Below the pieces are notes generated by a model, which worked only from the letters and a program-made list of their open reading frames with translations, was not told where the DNA came from and did no database searches. A program made the position numbers and the translations under genes. A DNA stretch of 64,000 bases, taken from assembly GCF_030158645.1 (NCBI RefSeq), contig NZ_JAOASO010000043.1, positions 1-64,000 of the forward strand, given 5' to 3'. Shown here in pieces: positions 8,789-16,522 of the stretch; position 1 is the first letter of the stretch, and the number at the start of each line of letters is the position of its first letter. The stretch comes from Hydrogenophaga sp. Its GTDB lineage: Bacteria; Pseudomonadota; Gammaproteobacteria; Burkholderiales; Burkholderiaceae_C.

Positions 8789-10063
8789 TCATGAGGACTT
8801 ACGGTTGATACCCGGCGGTGGTGAGCTCATCAGCTCGCCCGGCGCGGTGTCGATGTCGTGCTGCGACAGTGGGCGCGAATCACTGGCTTCACCCACCTCG
8901 GCCAGGGCGCGGCGTTCGGCCTGGTTGATCACGTCCATGGGCGTCGCGCCCTCGGGATCGAGCGTGATCACACCCATGCCCAGCTCGGGCGTGAACGGCT
9001 GGAAGGTCTGGCGCACGTCCATCACCGACATCGGCATGGCCACGGTGGAACGCAGGCGTGTCAGGGCTTCCAGCGTGGCCTGGTTCAGCTGGTCGGCGGC
9101 GAGCACCACCACGAAGCACCGCGGGTGGTAAAGCCCCACCACACACCGGAAGCCCGCAGCGCGGCGAACGCGCGCGGCCAGGGTGGTCAGGATCTGGTGC
9201 TCCGCGCCCTGACCCGGGGCATCCGCCAGCTCGTACAGGTTGCTCACATGCAGGCACACCACCGTGCACACACCGCCACGCCGTGCCGTGCGCCAGAACA
9301 CGTGTTCGACCTCGGCCAGCAGCGTGCCACCGGTGGGCAAGCCGGTGGCGGGCTCGGCGCCGGCTTCCAGGCGCGAGAGGCGCGCCAAGCGGCGGTTGTA
9401 CCGGTTGCGCACCAGGCCCAGCACCGACGCGATGAGGAAGTACGCCAGCGTGAGCACGGCGGTGGCCAGCCACACGCCCAGGCCCAGTCCAGGCAAGCCC
9501 AGACCTTTCGCATAGAGCCCCACAGTGGCGGCCGCCAGGCACACCATGCCCAGGCCCATCCAGCGCGCCAGCGGGTCGCCGAGCTTTGCAGCGCGAACCA
9601 CGGCGATCATGCCGAGCACCACCGGCACCAGGTTGGCGGTGGCCGCCAGCGCCAGCAACGCGTGAAAGTCCAGCGGGTCCACCTGCGAAGACACCGCGGC
9701 CAGCGCGAGCGCCACCAGCAGGATGGCCGTGCCGCCCAGCGCGGTGAGGTTGTGCACCAGCACGTCCTCGCGCACGCCACCGAGCCAGTTGCCCAGAAAG
9801 TACAGCGCCATGGCGCCCGCCAGCGGCCCCAGGCTGGCCTTGAGCACGATCATCAGTCGCGCCGGCAGATCCGGAAAAAACACCTCGGGCAGCCCCGTGA
9901 TGACGACACAGCTCGCACCCGCGATCAGCACGAAGAGCAGGTTGCGCACCGACCCCACCGAGCGGCTGGCCAACGCATCGCCCAGCGCCACGGCCGACAA
10001 GGTCAACAGACCACCCAGCATGGCGGACCACACGGCAATTTCAGAAACAGGCATGCGGGGCAT
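8789..10063 (-). CDS. Multi-TM protein with degenerate GGDEF domain
   Basis: N-terminal hydrophobic helices; C-terminal GLPTGGTLLAEVEHVFWRTARRGGVCTVVCLHVSNLYELAD...VVGLYHPRCFVVVL, a GGDEF scaffold without GG(D/E)EF. Start could also be 10054. Confidence 0.75.
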   Translation of the reverse strand: MPRMPVSEIAVWSAMLGGLLTLSAVALGDALASRSVGSVRNLLFVLIAGASCVVITGLPEVFFPDLPARLMIVLKASLGPLAGAMALYFLGNWLGGVREDVLVHNLTALGGTAILLVALALAAVSSQVDPLDFHALLALAATANLVPVVLGMIAVVRAAKLGDPLARWMGLGMVCLAAATVGLYAKGLGLPGLGLGVWLATAVLTLAYFLIASVLGLVRNRYNRRLARLSRLEAGAEPATGLPTGGTLLAEVEHVFWRTARRGGVCTVVCLHVSNLYELADAPGQGAEHQILTTLAARVRRAAGFRCVVGLYHPRCFVVVLAADQLNQATLEALTRLRSTVAMPMSVMDVRQTFQPFTPELGMGVITLDPEGATPMDVINQAERRALAEVGEASDSRPLSQHDIDTAPGELMSSPPPGINRKSS

Positions 10064-10173
10064 TGTGGTGGGCTCGGCGCAAAGCTTCTGAGACAAATGT
10101 CACGCAGGCAACGGCAGGGGTGCTTTTTCCGGCGGACGTGCAGCGCCGAGCGGCCAGCGCCTACAGTCCTCCC

Positions 10174-10953
10174 ATGACCGTCGTGACAACCCAGCCGCCA
10201 GCCACCGAACCCCACCACGCGGTGCACCGCCTGCGCACACGCCGCCTGGCCGCCAGCGCCAAGCCGTTCGTGGCCCGCGGCTCGGGGGGTGGGCGCTGCG
10301 CCGACTGCCGCCTCGTGGTCAGCCACTGCGTGTGTGCCCTGCGGCCGCAGGCGACCACGCGCGCCGGCATGTGCCTCGTCATGGGCGACATCGAAGCGCT
10401 CAAGCCCAGCAACACCGGCTGGCTGGTGGCCGACGTGGTCAACGACACCTGGGCCTTCGGCTGGTCCCGCACAGCGGTGGACCCCGGCCTGCTCGCGTTG
10501 CTGGCCGATCCGCAGTGGCAGCCGGTGCTGGTGTTTCCCGGCGAGTTCGTCGAAGCCGGGCGCGTGGTGACCCAGCTGCCACCCCGGGCGTCGGGCGGCA
10601 AGAAGCCGCTCTTTGTGTTGCTCGACGGCACCTGGTCCGAAGCCCGCAAGATGTTTCGCAAGAGCCCCTACCTGGACCACCTGCCGGTGCTCAGCCTGCA
10701 CCCCGAGGAAGTGTCCAACTACCGGCTGCGCCGCTCGGCGCGCGAGAGCCATTTCTGCACCTCGGAAGTGGCGGCGCTGTGCCTCGCGCTGGCCGGTGAA
10801 ACCCACGCAGGCGAGAGCCTGGCGGCCTGGCTCGACGTTTTCACGGAGCACTACCTCAGCGCCAAACGCAGCGTCGTCCTCGATCGCGAGAGCGACGCGC
10901 ACCAGCGGCTGCAAGCGCTGGCCGATCCGGGCCGCGCCGCCCCGTCGGTCTGA
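10174..10953 (+). CDS. DTW domain-containing protein (tRNA-uridine aminocarboxypropyltransferase, TapT-like)
   Basis: C-x2-C...C-x-C zinc motif ([13 protein letters not shown]), [18 protein letters not shown]-type motif. Confidence 0.9.
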   Translation: MTVVTTQPPATEPHHAVHRLRTRRLAASAKPFVARGSGGGRCADCRLVVSHCVCALRPQATTRAGMCLVMGDIEALKPSNTGWLVADVVNDTWAFGWSRTAVDPGLLALLADPQWQPVLVFPGEFVEAGRVVTQLPPRASGGKKPLFVLLDGTWSEARKMFRKSPYLDHLPVLSLHPEEVSNYRLRRSARESHFCTSEVAALCLALAGETHAGESLAAWLDVFTEHYLSAKRSVVLDRESDAHQRLQALADPGRAAPSV

Positions 10954-10976
10954 GGCCCGGTGCTAAGCTGCCCGCC

Positions 10977-11525
10977 ATGCTTTTGGCACCCGCTTCCCGC
11001 TTGATCTGCTTCAACAAACCCTATGGCGTGCTGAGCCAGTTCACGCCCGAGGGGCGCTGGCGCGGCCTCAAGGACTTCATCGACATCCCGGGCGTGTACG
11101 TGGCCGGTCGGCTCGATGCCGACAGCGAAGGTCTGCTGCTGCTCACCAACGATGGCCAGCTGCAGGCCCGCATCAGCGACCCGCGCCACAAGATGGAAAA
11201 AACCTACTGGGTGCAGGTGGAAGGTGTGCCCGATGAAGCCGCACTCGCGGCGTTGCGCCAGGGCGTGCAACTCAACGACGGCCCCACGCGCCCCGCCCGA
11301 GCGCGCCTCATGCCCGAACCTTCCCCCTTGTGGGAACGCAACCCGCCGGTCCGCTTTCGCCAGTCCATCCCCACCAGCTGGCTGGAGCTGGTGATCAGCG
11401 AGGGGCGCAACCGCCAGGTGCGCCGCATGACCGCCGCTGTGGGCCACCCCACGCTGCGGCTCATCCGCGCGGCCATCGGGCCGCACGCGCTGGAGGGTCT
11501 GGCGCCCGGTGCGCTGCGCGGTTGA
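10977..11525 (+). CDS. rluE: 23S rRNA pseudouridine(2457) synthase
   Basis: RsuA-type [17 protein letters not shown] and [23 protein letters not shown]. Confidence 0.88.
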   Translation: MLLAPASRLICFNKPYGVLSQFTPEGRWRGLKDFIDIPGVYVAGRLDADSEGLLLLTNDGQLQARISDPRHKMEKTYWVQVEGVPDEAALAALRQGVQLNDGPTRPARARLMPEPSPLWERNPPVRFRQSIPTSWLELVISEGRNRQVRRMTAAVGHPTLRLIRAAIGPHALEGLAPGALRG

Positions 11526-11543
11526 ACACGGCAGACCAAACAC

Positions 11544-12185
11544 ATGGCCAACAAGATCCTGCTCACCGGGTTTGACGCCTTCGGCGGCGCCACGCTCAAC
11601 CCCAGCTGGCTCGCCGTGCGCGCCCTGCACGACCGGCAGATCCTCGGCCACACGGTGGTGGCCGCGCAGCTGCCCACGGTGTTCGATGCTTCGTTGACTG
11701 CACTGAACGCGCTGCTGACGCAGCACCGGCCTGCGCTCGTCATCTGCGTGGGCCAGGCTGGTGGGCGCAGCGCAATCTCGCTGGAGCGCGTGGCCATCAA
11801 CGTGAACGACGCGCCCATCGCCGACAACGCAGGCGGTCAACCGGTGGACACACCGGTGAAGCCCGGCGCCCCGGCGGCCTACTTCACCAGTCTGCCCATC
11901 AAGGCCATGCTGGCCGCGCTGCAAGCCGACGGCGTGGCCGCCGAGGTGTCGCAAACCGCCGGCACCTTCGTCTGCAACCACGTGTTTTACGGGCTCATGC
12001 ACGCCCTGGCCACACGACGCGAACTGAAGCACACGCGCGGGGGGTTCATCCACGTGCCCTGGCTGCCCGAGCAAGGCACACCCGGCATGGCGCTGGACGA
12101 CATCGTGCGCGGCCTGCGGCTCGCATTGCGCTGCGCCCTGCAGGTGGACAAAGACGCCGCGCTGGGCGCCGGTGCCACGAACTGA
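11544..12185 (+). CDS. pcp: Pyroglutamyl-peptidase I
   Basis: ILLTGFDAFGGATLNPSW; VGQAGGRSAISLERVAIN; TAGTFVCNHVFYGLMH; FIHVPWLPEQ. Confidence 0.93.
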   Translation: MANKILLTGFDAFGGATLNPSWLAVRALHDRQILGHTVVAAQLPTVFDASLTALNALLTQHRPALVICVGQAGGRSAISLERVAINVNDAPIADNAGGQPVDTPVKPGAPAAYFTSLPIKAMLAALQADGVAAEVSQTAGTFVCNHVFYGLMHALATRRELKHTRGGFIHVPWLPEQGTPGMALDDIVRGLRLALRCALQVDKDAALGAGATN

Positions 12186-12198
12186 AGCCGCCGCAGCC

Positions 12199-12525
12199 TC
12201 AGGCCTGCCAGACCCCGAAGCCCGCCGAGCGCAGGTCGATGCCGATCTCGATCTCCTTCTCCACCGCGTCGTCGTACTGCATCGGGTTGAAGCCCTCGTA
12301 CAGATCGGGCAGCAGCCGCAGCCCGTACTTCATCACATACGCATTCGACTGAATCCCCGCCTTGTGCTTGTCGAACCGCACGTCCGGGTCCAGCCCGGTC
12401 ATGCCCACGTACACACAGGGCTTGCCGTCGATGTAGCCCGGGTTGTTCTTGCGAAAGCGCGGTTCCAGCAGCACGTCGTTGTGCAGCTCGATGACGTAGA
12501 CGTGGTGGTTGGGGCGGCGGGCCAT
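12199..12525 (-). CDS. GIY-YIG nuclease-like small protein
   Basis: HHVYVIEL...PCVYVGMTGLDPDVRFDKHKAG: GIY-like and YIG-like strands with following R/H helix. ATG directly follows TAG stop of upstream HEPN gene. Confidence 0.65.
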   Translation of the reverse strand: MARRPNHHVYVIELHNDVLLEPRFRKNNPGYIDGKPCVYVGMTGLDPDVRFDKHKAGIQSNAYVMKYGLRLLPDLYEGFNPMQYDDAVEKEIEIGIDLRSAGFGVWQA

Positions 12526-12933
12526 CTACGCGTTCAAGGCCTTTACAACCTGCTCTGCTGCCGTGATCAGATCGGTCACCAAGCGTTCGTCCACTTCCAT
12601 CAACCCCTCGTACTCGCCGAGGTTGCGTTTGTTGTGGCAAAGGTCCAGCACGCGCCACACCGCTGGCCCCAAACCCAGCGTGTGAGGCAGCACCTGAAAG
12701 ACGATGTAGCGATTACTCGCTCGGTAGCCTTTGCAGCGCAATGCCGCCAAGCAAAGGGCGTGGGCAGCGTTGTAGGCGAGGTCGAAACGACTTTCCAGCG
12801 CCAGCGAGACGTTGCGCGCATCGGCCAACCGTGCTTTTCCGGTGCGGATCAAGCCCGCTGTTTCGCTGTCATCCGGTGCCTCGGCTTTCAAGGCCTTGCC
12901 GGGACCGCTCAAGTTTTCAAGTGCTTGTGTCAT
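12526..12933 (-). CDS. HEPN domain protein (putative partner of MNT nucleotidyltransferase)
   Basis: Helical ALESRFDLAYNAAHALCLAALRCKGYR...RVLDLCHNKRNLGEYE pattern of HEPN; overlaps the MNT gene by 17 nt. Confidence 0.75.
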   Translation of the reverse strand: MTQALENLSGPGKALKAEAPDDSETAGLIRTGKARLADARNVSLALESRFDLAYNAAHALCLAALRCKGYRASNRYIVFQVLPHTLGLGPAVWRVLDLCHNKRNLGEYEGLMEVDERLVTDLITAAEQVVKALNA

Positions 12934-13534
12934 GGGTCGGCTCCTCCTCGCCGATCAGCCATATCTTGGGCTGTTGCATCACACGTGTGACGAACGCATT
13001 GTCTTGGGCGACACGCCGCTCAAACTCCTCGGGGGTATAGATCGTGGGGTTCACCGTGCGCCCCAGCGTGTGGGCTGCGGCCTCCAATGCGCCAAACACT
13101 TCCCCGTAGCGCAGACTGGGACTCACGATCAACAGGTCCACGTCGCTTTGTGCCGTGTCTTGCTGGCTGGCCATGGAACCAAACACAAAAGCCCGTTGGA
13201 TCGCCGGCGCCATGGGCGCCAGAGCGGCGCGCAACACATCGCCCAGCCCCATGGTCTTGAGCACCAGCCCTCGCAGCTCGGCAAATACCGGAGAAGCCGC
13301 GTTGGCCTGGTAGTGCTTCTGGTTGCCCTGTTTCCGCACGGTGATGAGGCCTGCGTCGCACAGCCCCGCTAGCTCGCGCTGTACTGCGCCCGTGCCGGAT
13401 TGAGCCATCGCGATCAATTCATTGGCGTAAAAACTTCGGTCGGGCGTGCCAAACAGGACGGCCAATACCCGTTGCCGGACCTTGGGGAACAAGGCGTCGG
13501 CTGTGCCGGAGAGGAGCGGTGCGTTTGTATTCAT
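12917..13534 (-). CDS. HTH-fused MNT-type nucleotidyltransferase (putative antitoxin); alternative start at 13597
   Basis: N-terminal winged HTH (RQRVLAVLFGTPDRSFYANELIAMAQSGTGAVQRELAGLCDAGLITVRKQGNQKHYQAN) plus GS-x10-DxD (GSMASQQDTAQSDVD). Confidence 0.85.
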   Translation of the reverse strand: MNTNAPLLSGTADALFPKVRQRVLAVLFGTPDRSFYANELIAMAQSGTGAVQRELAGLCDAGLITVRKQGNQKHYQANAASPVFAELRGLVLKTMGLGDVLRAALAPMAPAIQRAFVFGSMASQQDTAQSDVDLLIVSPSLRYGEVFGALEAAAHTLGRTVNPTIYTPEEFERRVAQDNAFVTRVMQQPKIWLIGEEEPTHDTST

Positions 13535-13547
13535 ACCCAAATTGGGT
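13535..13547. promoter_or_regulatory. Palindrome ACCCAA-A-TTGGGT abutting the MNT start codon; candidate operator
   Basis: Perfect 6-bp dyad with 1-nt centre directly next to ATG at 13534; TATTAT (minus strand) at 13551-13556 immediately upstream. Confidence 0.5.
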
Positions 13548-13603
13548 CCAATAATACCTTGTTTGGGGTTTATCGGTGCGGCAAAACATCCGGCCACACG
13601 AGC

Positions 13604-14080
13604 TCAGTCGCCGCTTAGAACAGCCCTCATGCGCTCACCCACCACCGACATCGCCCGCCCGAAGCCCGCCACCCAGCGCAGTGATTCGGGCTCAATGACG
13701 AACAGCGAAAAATCGCCAAACGAAAACAGCGGTTCGGCGTCGGGCAGTTTGGCCAGGTAGGCCTCGCGCGCCTGCGCGTGCCCGGCCGAGTCGGGTGGGT
13801 AGGGACGTGCTTGACCTTGCAGGCTGGCGCGGGGCAGGGCCAGCGGTGAATCGCCAACCGCCAGCGGCGCAGTGACCAGCAGCGCCACGGCGGGGTTGTG
13901 CAGCATGTCCTGCGTGTGGGTGGCGAGCTGGCTCACGTGAATGACGAAGCCCGTGCCATCGGGCAGCAGCGCGAACGGCACCATGGACACGGCGGGGGCG
14001 CCCTTGTGCAGCGTGGCCAGCGAGGCCACGGGCTGCGTGCGCAGCAAAGACATGAGTGCGGCGGATTCGGAAGCGTCCAT
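13604..14080 (-). CDS. Pyridoxamine 5'-phosphate oxidase-like (HugZ-like FMN-binding) protein
   Basis: PVASLATLHKGAPAVSMVPFALLPDGTGFVIHVSQLATHTQDMLHNPAVALLV...DFSLFVIEPESLRWVAGFGRA. Confidence 0.85.
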   Translation of the reverse strand: MDASESAALMSLLRTQPVASLATLHKGAPAVSMVPFALLPDGTGFVIHVSQLATHTQDMLHNPAVALLVTAPLAVGDSPLALPRASLQGQARPYPPDSAGHAQAREAYLAKLPDAEPLFSFGDFSLFVIEPESLRWVAGFGRAMSVVGERMRAVLSGD

Positions 14081-14088
14081 GGGGCTGG

Positions 14089-15024
14089 TCAGGCTGTGGG
14101 TTTCCCGGGCCGTGAAGCCAGCGGCGCATGCACCGCCATCAGCTCCACCACCCAGTCGATGAAGGCCCGCAGTTTCGCACTCACATGGCGGTTCGGCGGG
14201 AAGGCCACGTACATCGGCATGGCATCGACGCGCCAGCCGTCGAACAGTGGCACCAGCTCGCCGCGCGCTGCGTGGTCGCGCGCCATGTACTGCGGCAGCC
14301 ACAGCACGCCCATGCCCGCCACGCCGGCCGCCAGGTAGGCGTTGCCGTCGTCCACCGCCACCGCATGGCGCCTCTGCACTTGAACGCGCTCGCCATCGCG
14401 TTGCAGGCCCATGGGCGCCACCGTGCCGCTGCGCGCGCGCAGGTAGCCCACCGTGCGGTGGTGCGGGTCTTCCAGCTCAGCCGGGTGCAGCGGCGTGCCG
14501 GCGCGCTGCAGGTAGCTGGGCGCGGCGTACACGCCGATCGGCAGATCACCCACGTGGCGCGCGATCAACGACGGGTCGGTGATTTCGCCGCCGCGCAGCA
14601 CGCCGTCCACGTTGTCGCCGATCAGGTCCACCATGCGGTCGCTCACGCCCATGTGCAGCTGGATCTCGGGGTAGCGCGCGTGAAACGCCGGCAGCGCCGG
14701 CATCAGGATCAGGCGGGCCAGCGGGCTGGGCACGTCCACACGCAGGCGCCCGCGCGGCGAGGCCACTGCGCTGGAGAGGCTGGTGTCCGCGTCCTCCATG
14801 TCGGCCAGCAGGCGCACCACGCGCTCGTAGTAAGCGGCGCCATCCGCCGTCACCTTCACCTGCCGCGTGGTGCGGTTCAGCAGCTTCACGCGCAGCCGCG
14901 CCTCCAGCTGCTGCACCAGTTGCGTCACCGTGGTCTTGCTCATGTGCAGCGTCTGCGCCGCCTTGGTGAAGCTGCCGGCTTCCACCACGCGGGCAAAGGC
15001 CTGCATCGCGTCGAATCGGTCCAT
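14089..15024 (-). CDS. LysR family transcriptional regulator
   Basis: MDRFDAMQAFARVVEAGSFTKAAQTLHMSKTTVTQLVQQLEARL HTH plus substrate-binding domain. Confidence 0.93.
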   Translation of the reverse strand: MDRFDAMQAFARVVEAGSFTKAAQTLHMSKTTVTQLVQQLEARLRVKLLNRTTRQVKVTADGAAYYERVVRLLADMEDADTSLSSAVASPRGRLRVDVPSPLARLILMPALPAFHARYPEIQLHMGVSDRMVDLIGDNVDGVLRGGEITDPSLIARHVGDLPIGVYAAPSYLQRAGTPLHPAELEDPHHRTVGYLRARSGTVAPMGLQRDGERVQVQRRHAVAVDDGNAYLAAGVAGMGVLWLPQYMARDHAARGELVPLFDGWRVDAMPMYVAFPPNRHVSAKLRAFIDWVVELMAVHAPLASRPGKPTA

Positions 15025-15045
15025 GTCGGTTCCTCACACCGGTTT

Positions 15046-15070
15046 GATTGTTTGGAAACGCCAAACAGTC
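15046..15070. promoter_or_regulatory. LysR-type dyad in divergent lysR/ridA intergenic region
   Basis: gatTGTTTGG-aaacg-CCAAACAgtc: perfect 7-bp arms (15049-15055/15061-15067), partially extended. Confidence 0.5.
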
Positions 15071-15149
15071 ATTGTGCGACTGGCCTGTTTATCCCTGGGC
15101 CGCCGGTGCCTAGAGTCCATGCATTCCAACCACCTTCAAGAGGCTTTGC

Positions 15150-15554
15150 ATGTCCGCACGTGACGTTGTCTTTCCCGCCGGGCGCCAGGCGCTCTATGAA
15201 AAAAACCGCTACTCGCCGGCGATCCGGTCCAACGGTTTTCTGTTCGTCTCAGGCCAGGTGGGCAGCCGCCCCGATGGTTCACCCGAGCCCGACCTGCAAG
15301 CCCAGGTGCGGCTCGCGTTCGACAACCTCAACGCCATCCTCTCGGCCGCCGGGTGCACGTTCAAAGACGTGGTCGACGTGACCGTCTTCATCGTCGATCC
15401 CGAGCCCAAGTTTGAAACCATCTGGACAGAGCTCACCAAGCATTGGGGCGACGCACCGTACCCCACGCTCACCGGCGTCGGCGTGACCTGGCTCTACGGC
15501 TTTGATTTCGAGATCAAGGTGATTGCGAAGCTGCCGGAGGCCGTGGCGGCCTGA
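15150..15554 (+). CDS. RidA family protein
   Basis: YSPAIRSNGFLFVSGQVG...LNAILSAAGCTFKDVVDVTVFI...YPTLTGVGVTWL..FEIKVIAKLP. Confidence 0.9.
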   Translation: MSARDVVFPAGRQALYEKNRYSPAIRSNGFLFVSGQVGSRPDGSPEPDLQAQVRLAFDNLNAILSAAGCTFKDVVDVTVFIVDPEPKFETIWTELTKHWGDAPYPTLTGVGVTWLYGFDFEIKVIAKLPEAVAA

Positions 15555-15557
15555 TCT

Positions 15558-15615
15558 GCGTGGCCAGAGCCGTTTCCCGCACGTCCCACAGGAAGGCGCG
15601 CGGATCACGCTGCAT
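15558..15615 (-). pseudogene. Truncated HEPN (DUF86/HepT-like) N-terminus downstream of orphan MNT
   Basis: ATG overlapping MNT stop encodes MQRDPRAFLWDVRETALAT, resembling DUF86 N-termini, then runs into the ridA 3' end without the rest of the domain. Confidence 0.5.
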
Positions 15616-15913
15616 AGATGGCTTCGCGATGGCGGTTGATGTTGGCCAGCACGTATGGATTGCGCACCGCGCCGGGTTCGACCAAGTCCACACCCCGGCC
15701 GAGCAATTGCTCCAGATCTGACTTGGCGCCAAAGAAGGAATTCAGATCGGGGTAGACGCCCGGGGCGAACTCCACCAGAAAGTCCGCGTCGCTGCTGTCG
15801 GGGTTGAAGTCATCGGCACGCGCAGCCGAGCCGAACACTTCCAGCCGGCGAATGCCGTGGCGCTGGCAGATGGCAGCGATGCCTGAGCGGTGTTGGGCGA
15901 TGGCGGGATGCAT
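15605..15913 (-). CDS. MNT nucleotidyltransferase (MntA-like antitoxin), orphan
   Basis: GIRRLEVFGSAARADDFNPDSSDADFLVEFAPG minimal NTase motif; DLVEPGAVRNPYVLANINRHREAIYAA C-terminus. Confidence 0.85.
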   Translation of the reverse strand: MHPAIAQHRSGIAAICQRHGIRRLEVFGSAARADDFNPDSSDADFLVEFAPGVYPDLNSFFGAKSDLEQLLGRGVDLVEPGAVRNPYVLANINRHREAIYAA

Positions 15914-15981
15914 GATGCCGAGTGTATCGACGGACCGCGCTGGTCAGCAATGCCGGGGCATCAAGCTACCGCGCCCAGGCC

Positions 15982-16389
15982 TCACAGCCACACCGACCCC
16001 GGCGCCGGGCTGGTTTCGATGGTGAAGTCGGGCGAGCCGCCCAGCACGAAGGCGCCGAGCACCAGGCTGAGCAGCGAGATGAACAGGCTGGCCCAGAACG
16101 CCGTCCAGAACCCGTCGACCTTGAAGCCGTCCACCAGCTTGGCCACCAGCAACAGCATCAGCGCGTTGATCACCAGCAGGAACAGGCCAAAGCTCAGCAG
16201 CGTCAAGGGCAGCGTGAGCACCACCAGCAGCGGCCTCACCACCGCATTGGCCAGCCCCAGCAGCAGGGCCGAGACCACCAGCGCCGAGGTGCTGCCGAAC
16301 CGGATGCCCTTGAACAAATGGCTCGCCACCCACAGGGCGAGGGCGGTGATGGCCCAGTGGAGGAGGAAGGGGGTGAGGTTGGCGAGCAT
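15982..16389 (-). CDS. Phage holin family IV-like membrane protein
   Basis: Four hydrophobic segments: LHWAITALALWVASHLFKGIRFGSTSALVVSALLLGLANAVVRPLLVVLTLPLTLLSFGLFLLVINALML. Confidence 0.85.
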   Translation of the reverse strand: MLANLTPFLLHWAITALALWVASHLFKGIRFGSTSALVVSALLLGLANAVVRPLLVVLTLPLTLLSFGLFLLVINALMLLLVAKLVDGFKVDGFWTAFWASLFISLLSLVLGAFVLGGSPDFTIETSPAPGSVWL

Positions 16390-16475
16390 GGAGGGGGCGT
16401 TTCGGGTGGAGGATGTGGGCGGGCGCCGGGCGAGTGTAGGTTGCAGCCGCTGGCGGGCTTTCGCTTGCAGGCGAG

Positions 16476-16512
16476 GTGATTGCGTGCATCATGCGGCCAG
16501 GGACGCAATCAC
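16476..16512. promoter_or_regulatory. Inverted repeat GTGATTGCGT-N17-ACGCAATCAC upstream of NERD helicase
   Basis: Perfect 10-bp arms 16476-16485 and 16503-16512, ending 10 nt before the ATG at 16523. Confidence 0.45.
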
Positions 16513-16522
16513 TTACAACTAC

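Noticed and set aside
8858-10177. 439-aa plus-strand ORF opposite the GGDEF-like gene
   Set aside because: Q/H/R/G-rich antisense frame with no motif.
15982-16389. Holin-like gene as evidence of a prophage
   Set aside because: Family IV holin-like membrane proteins are common solitary chromosomal genes; no other phage genes in the window.
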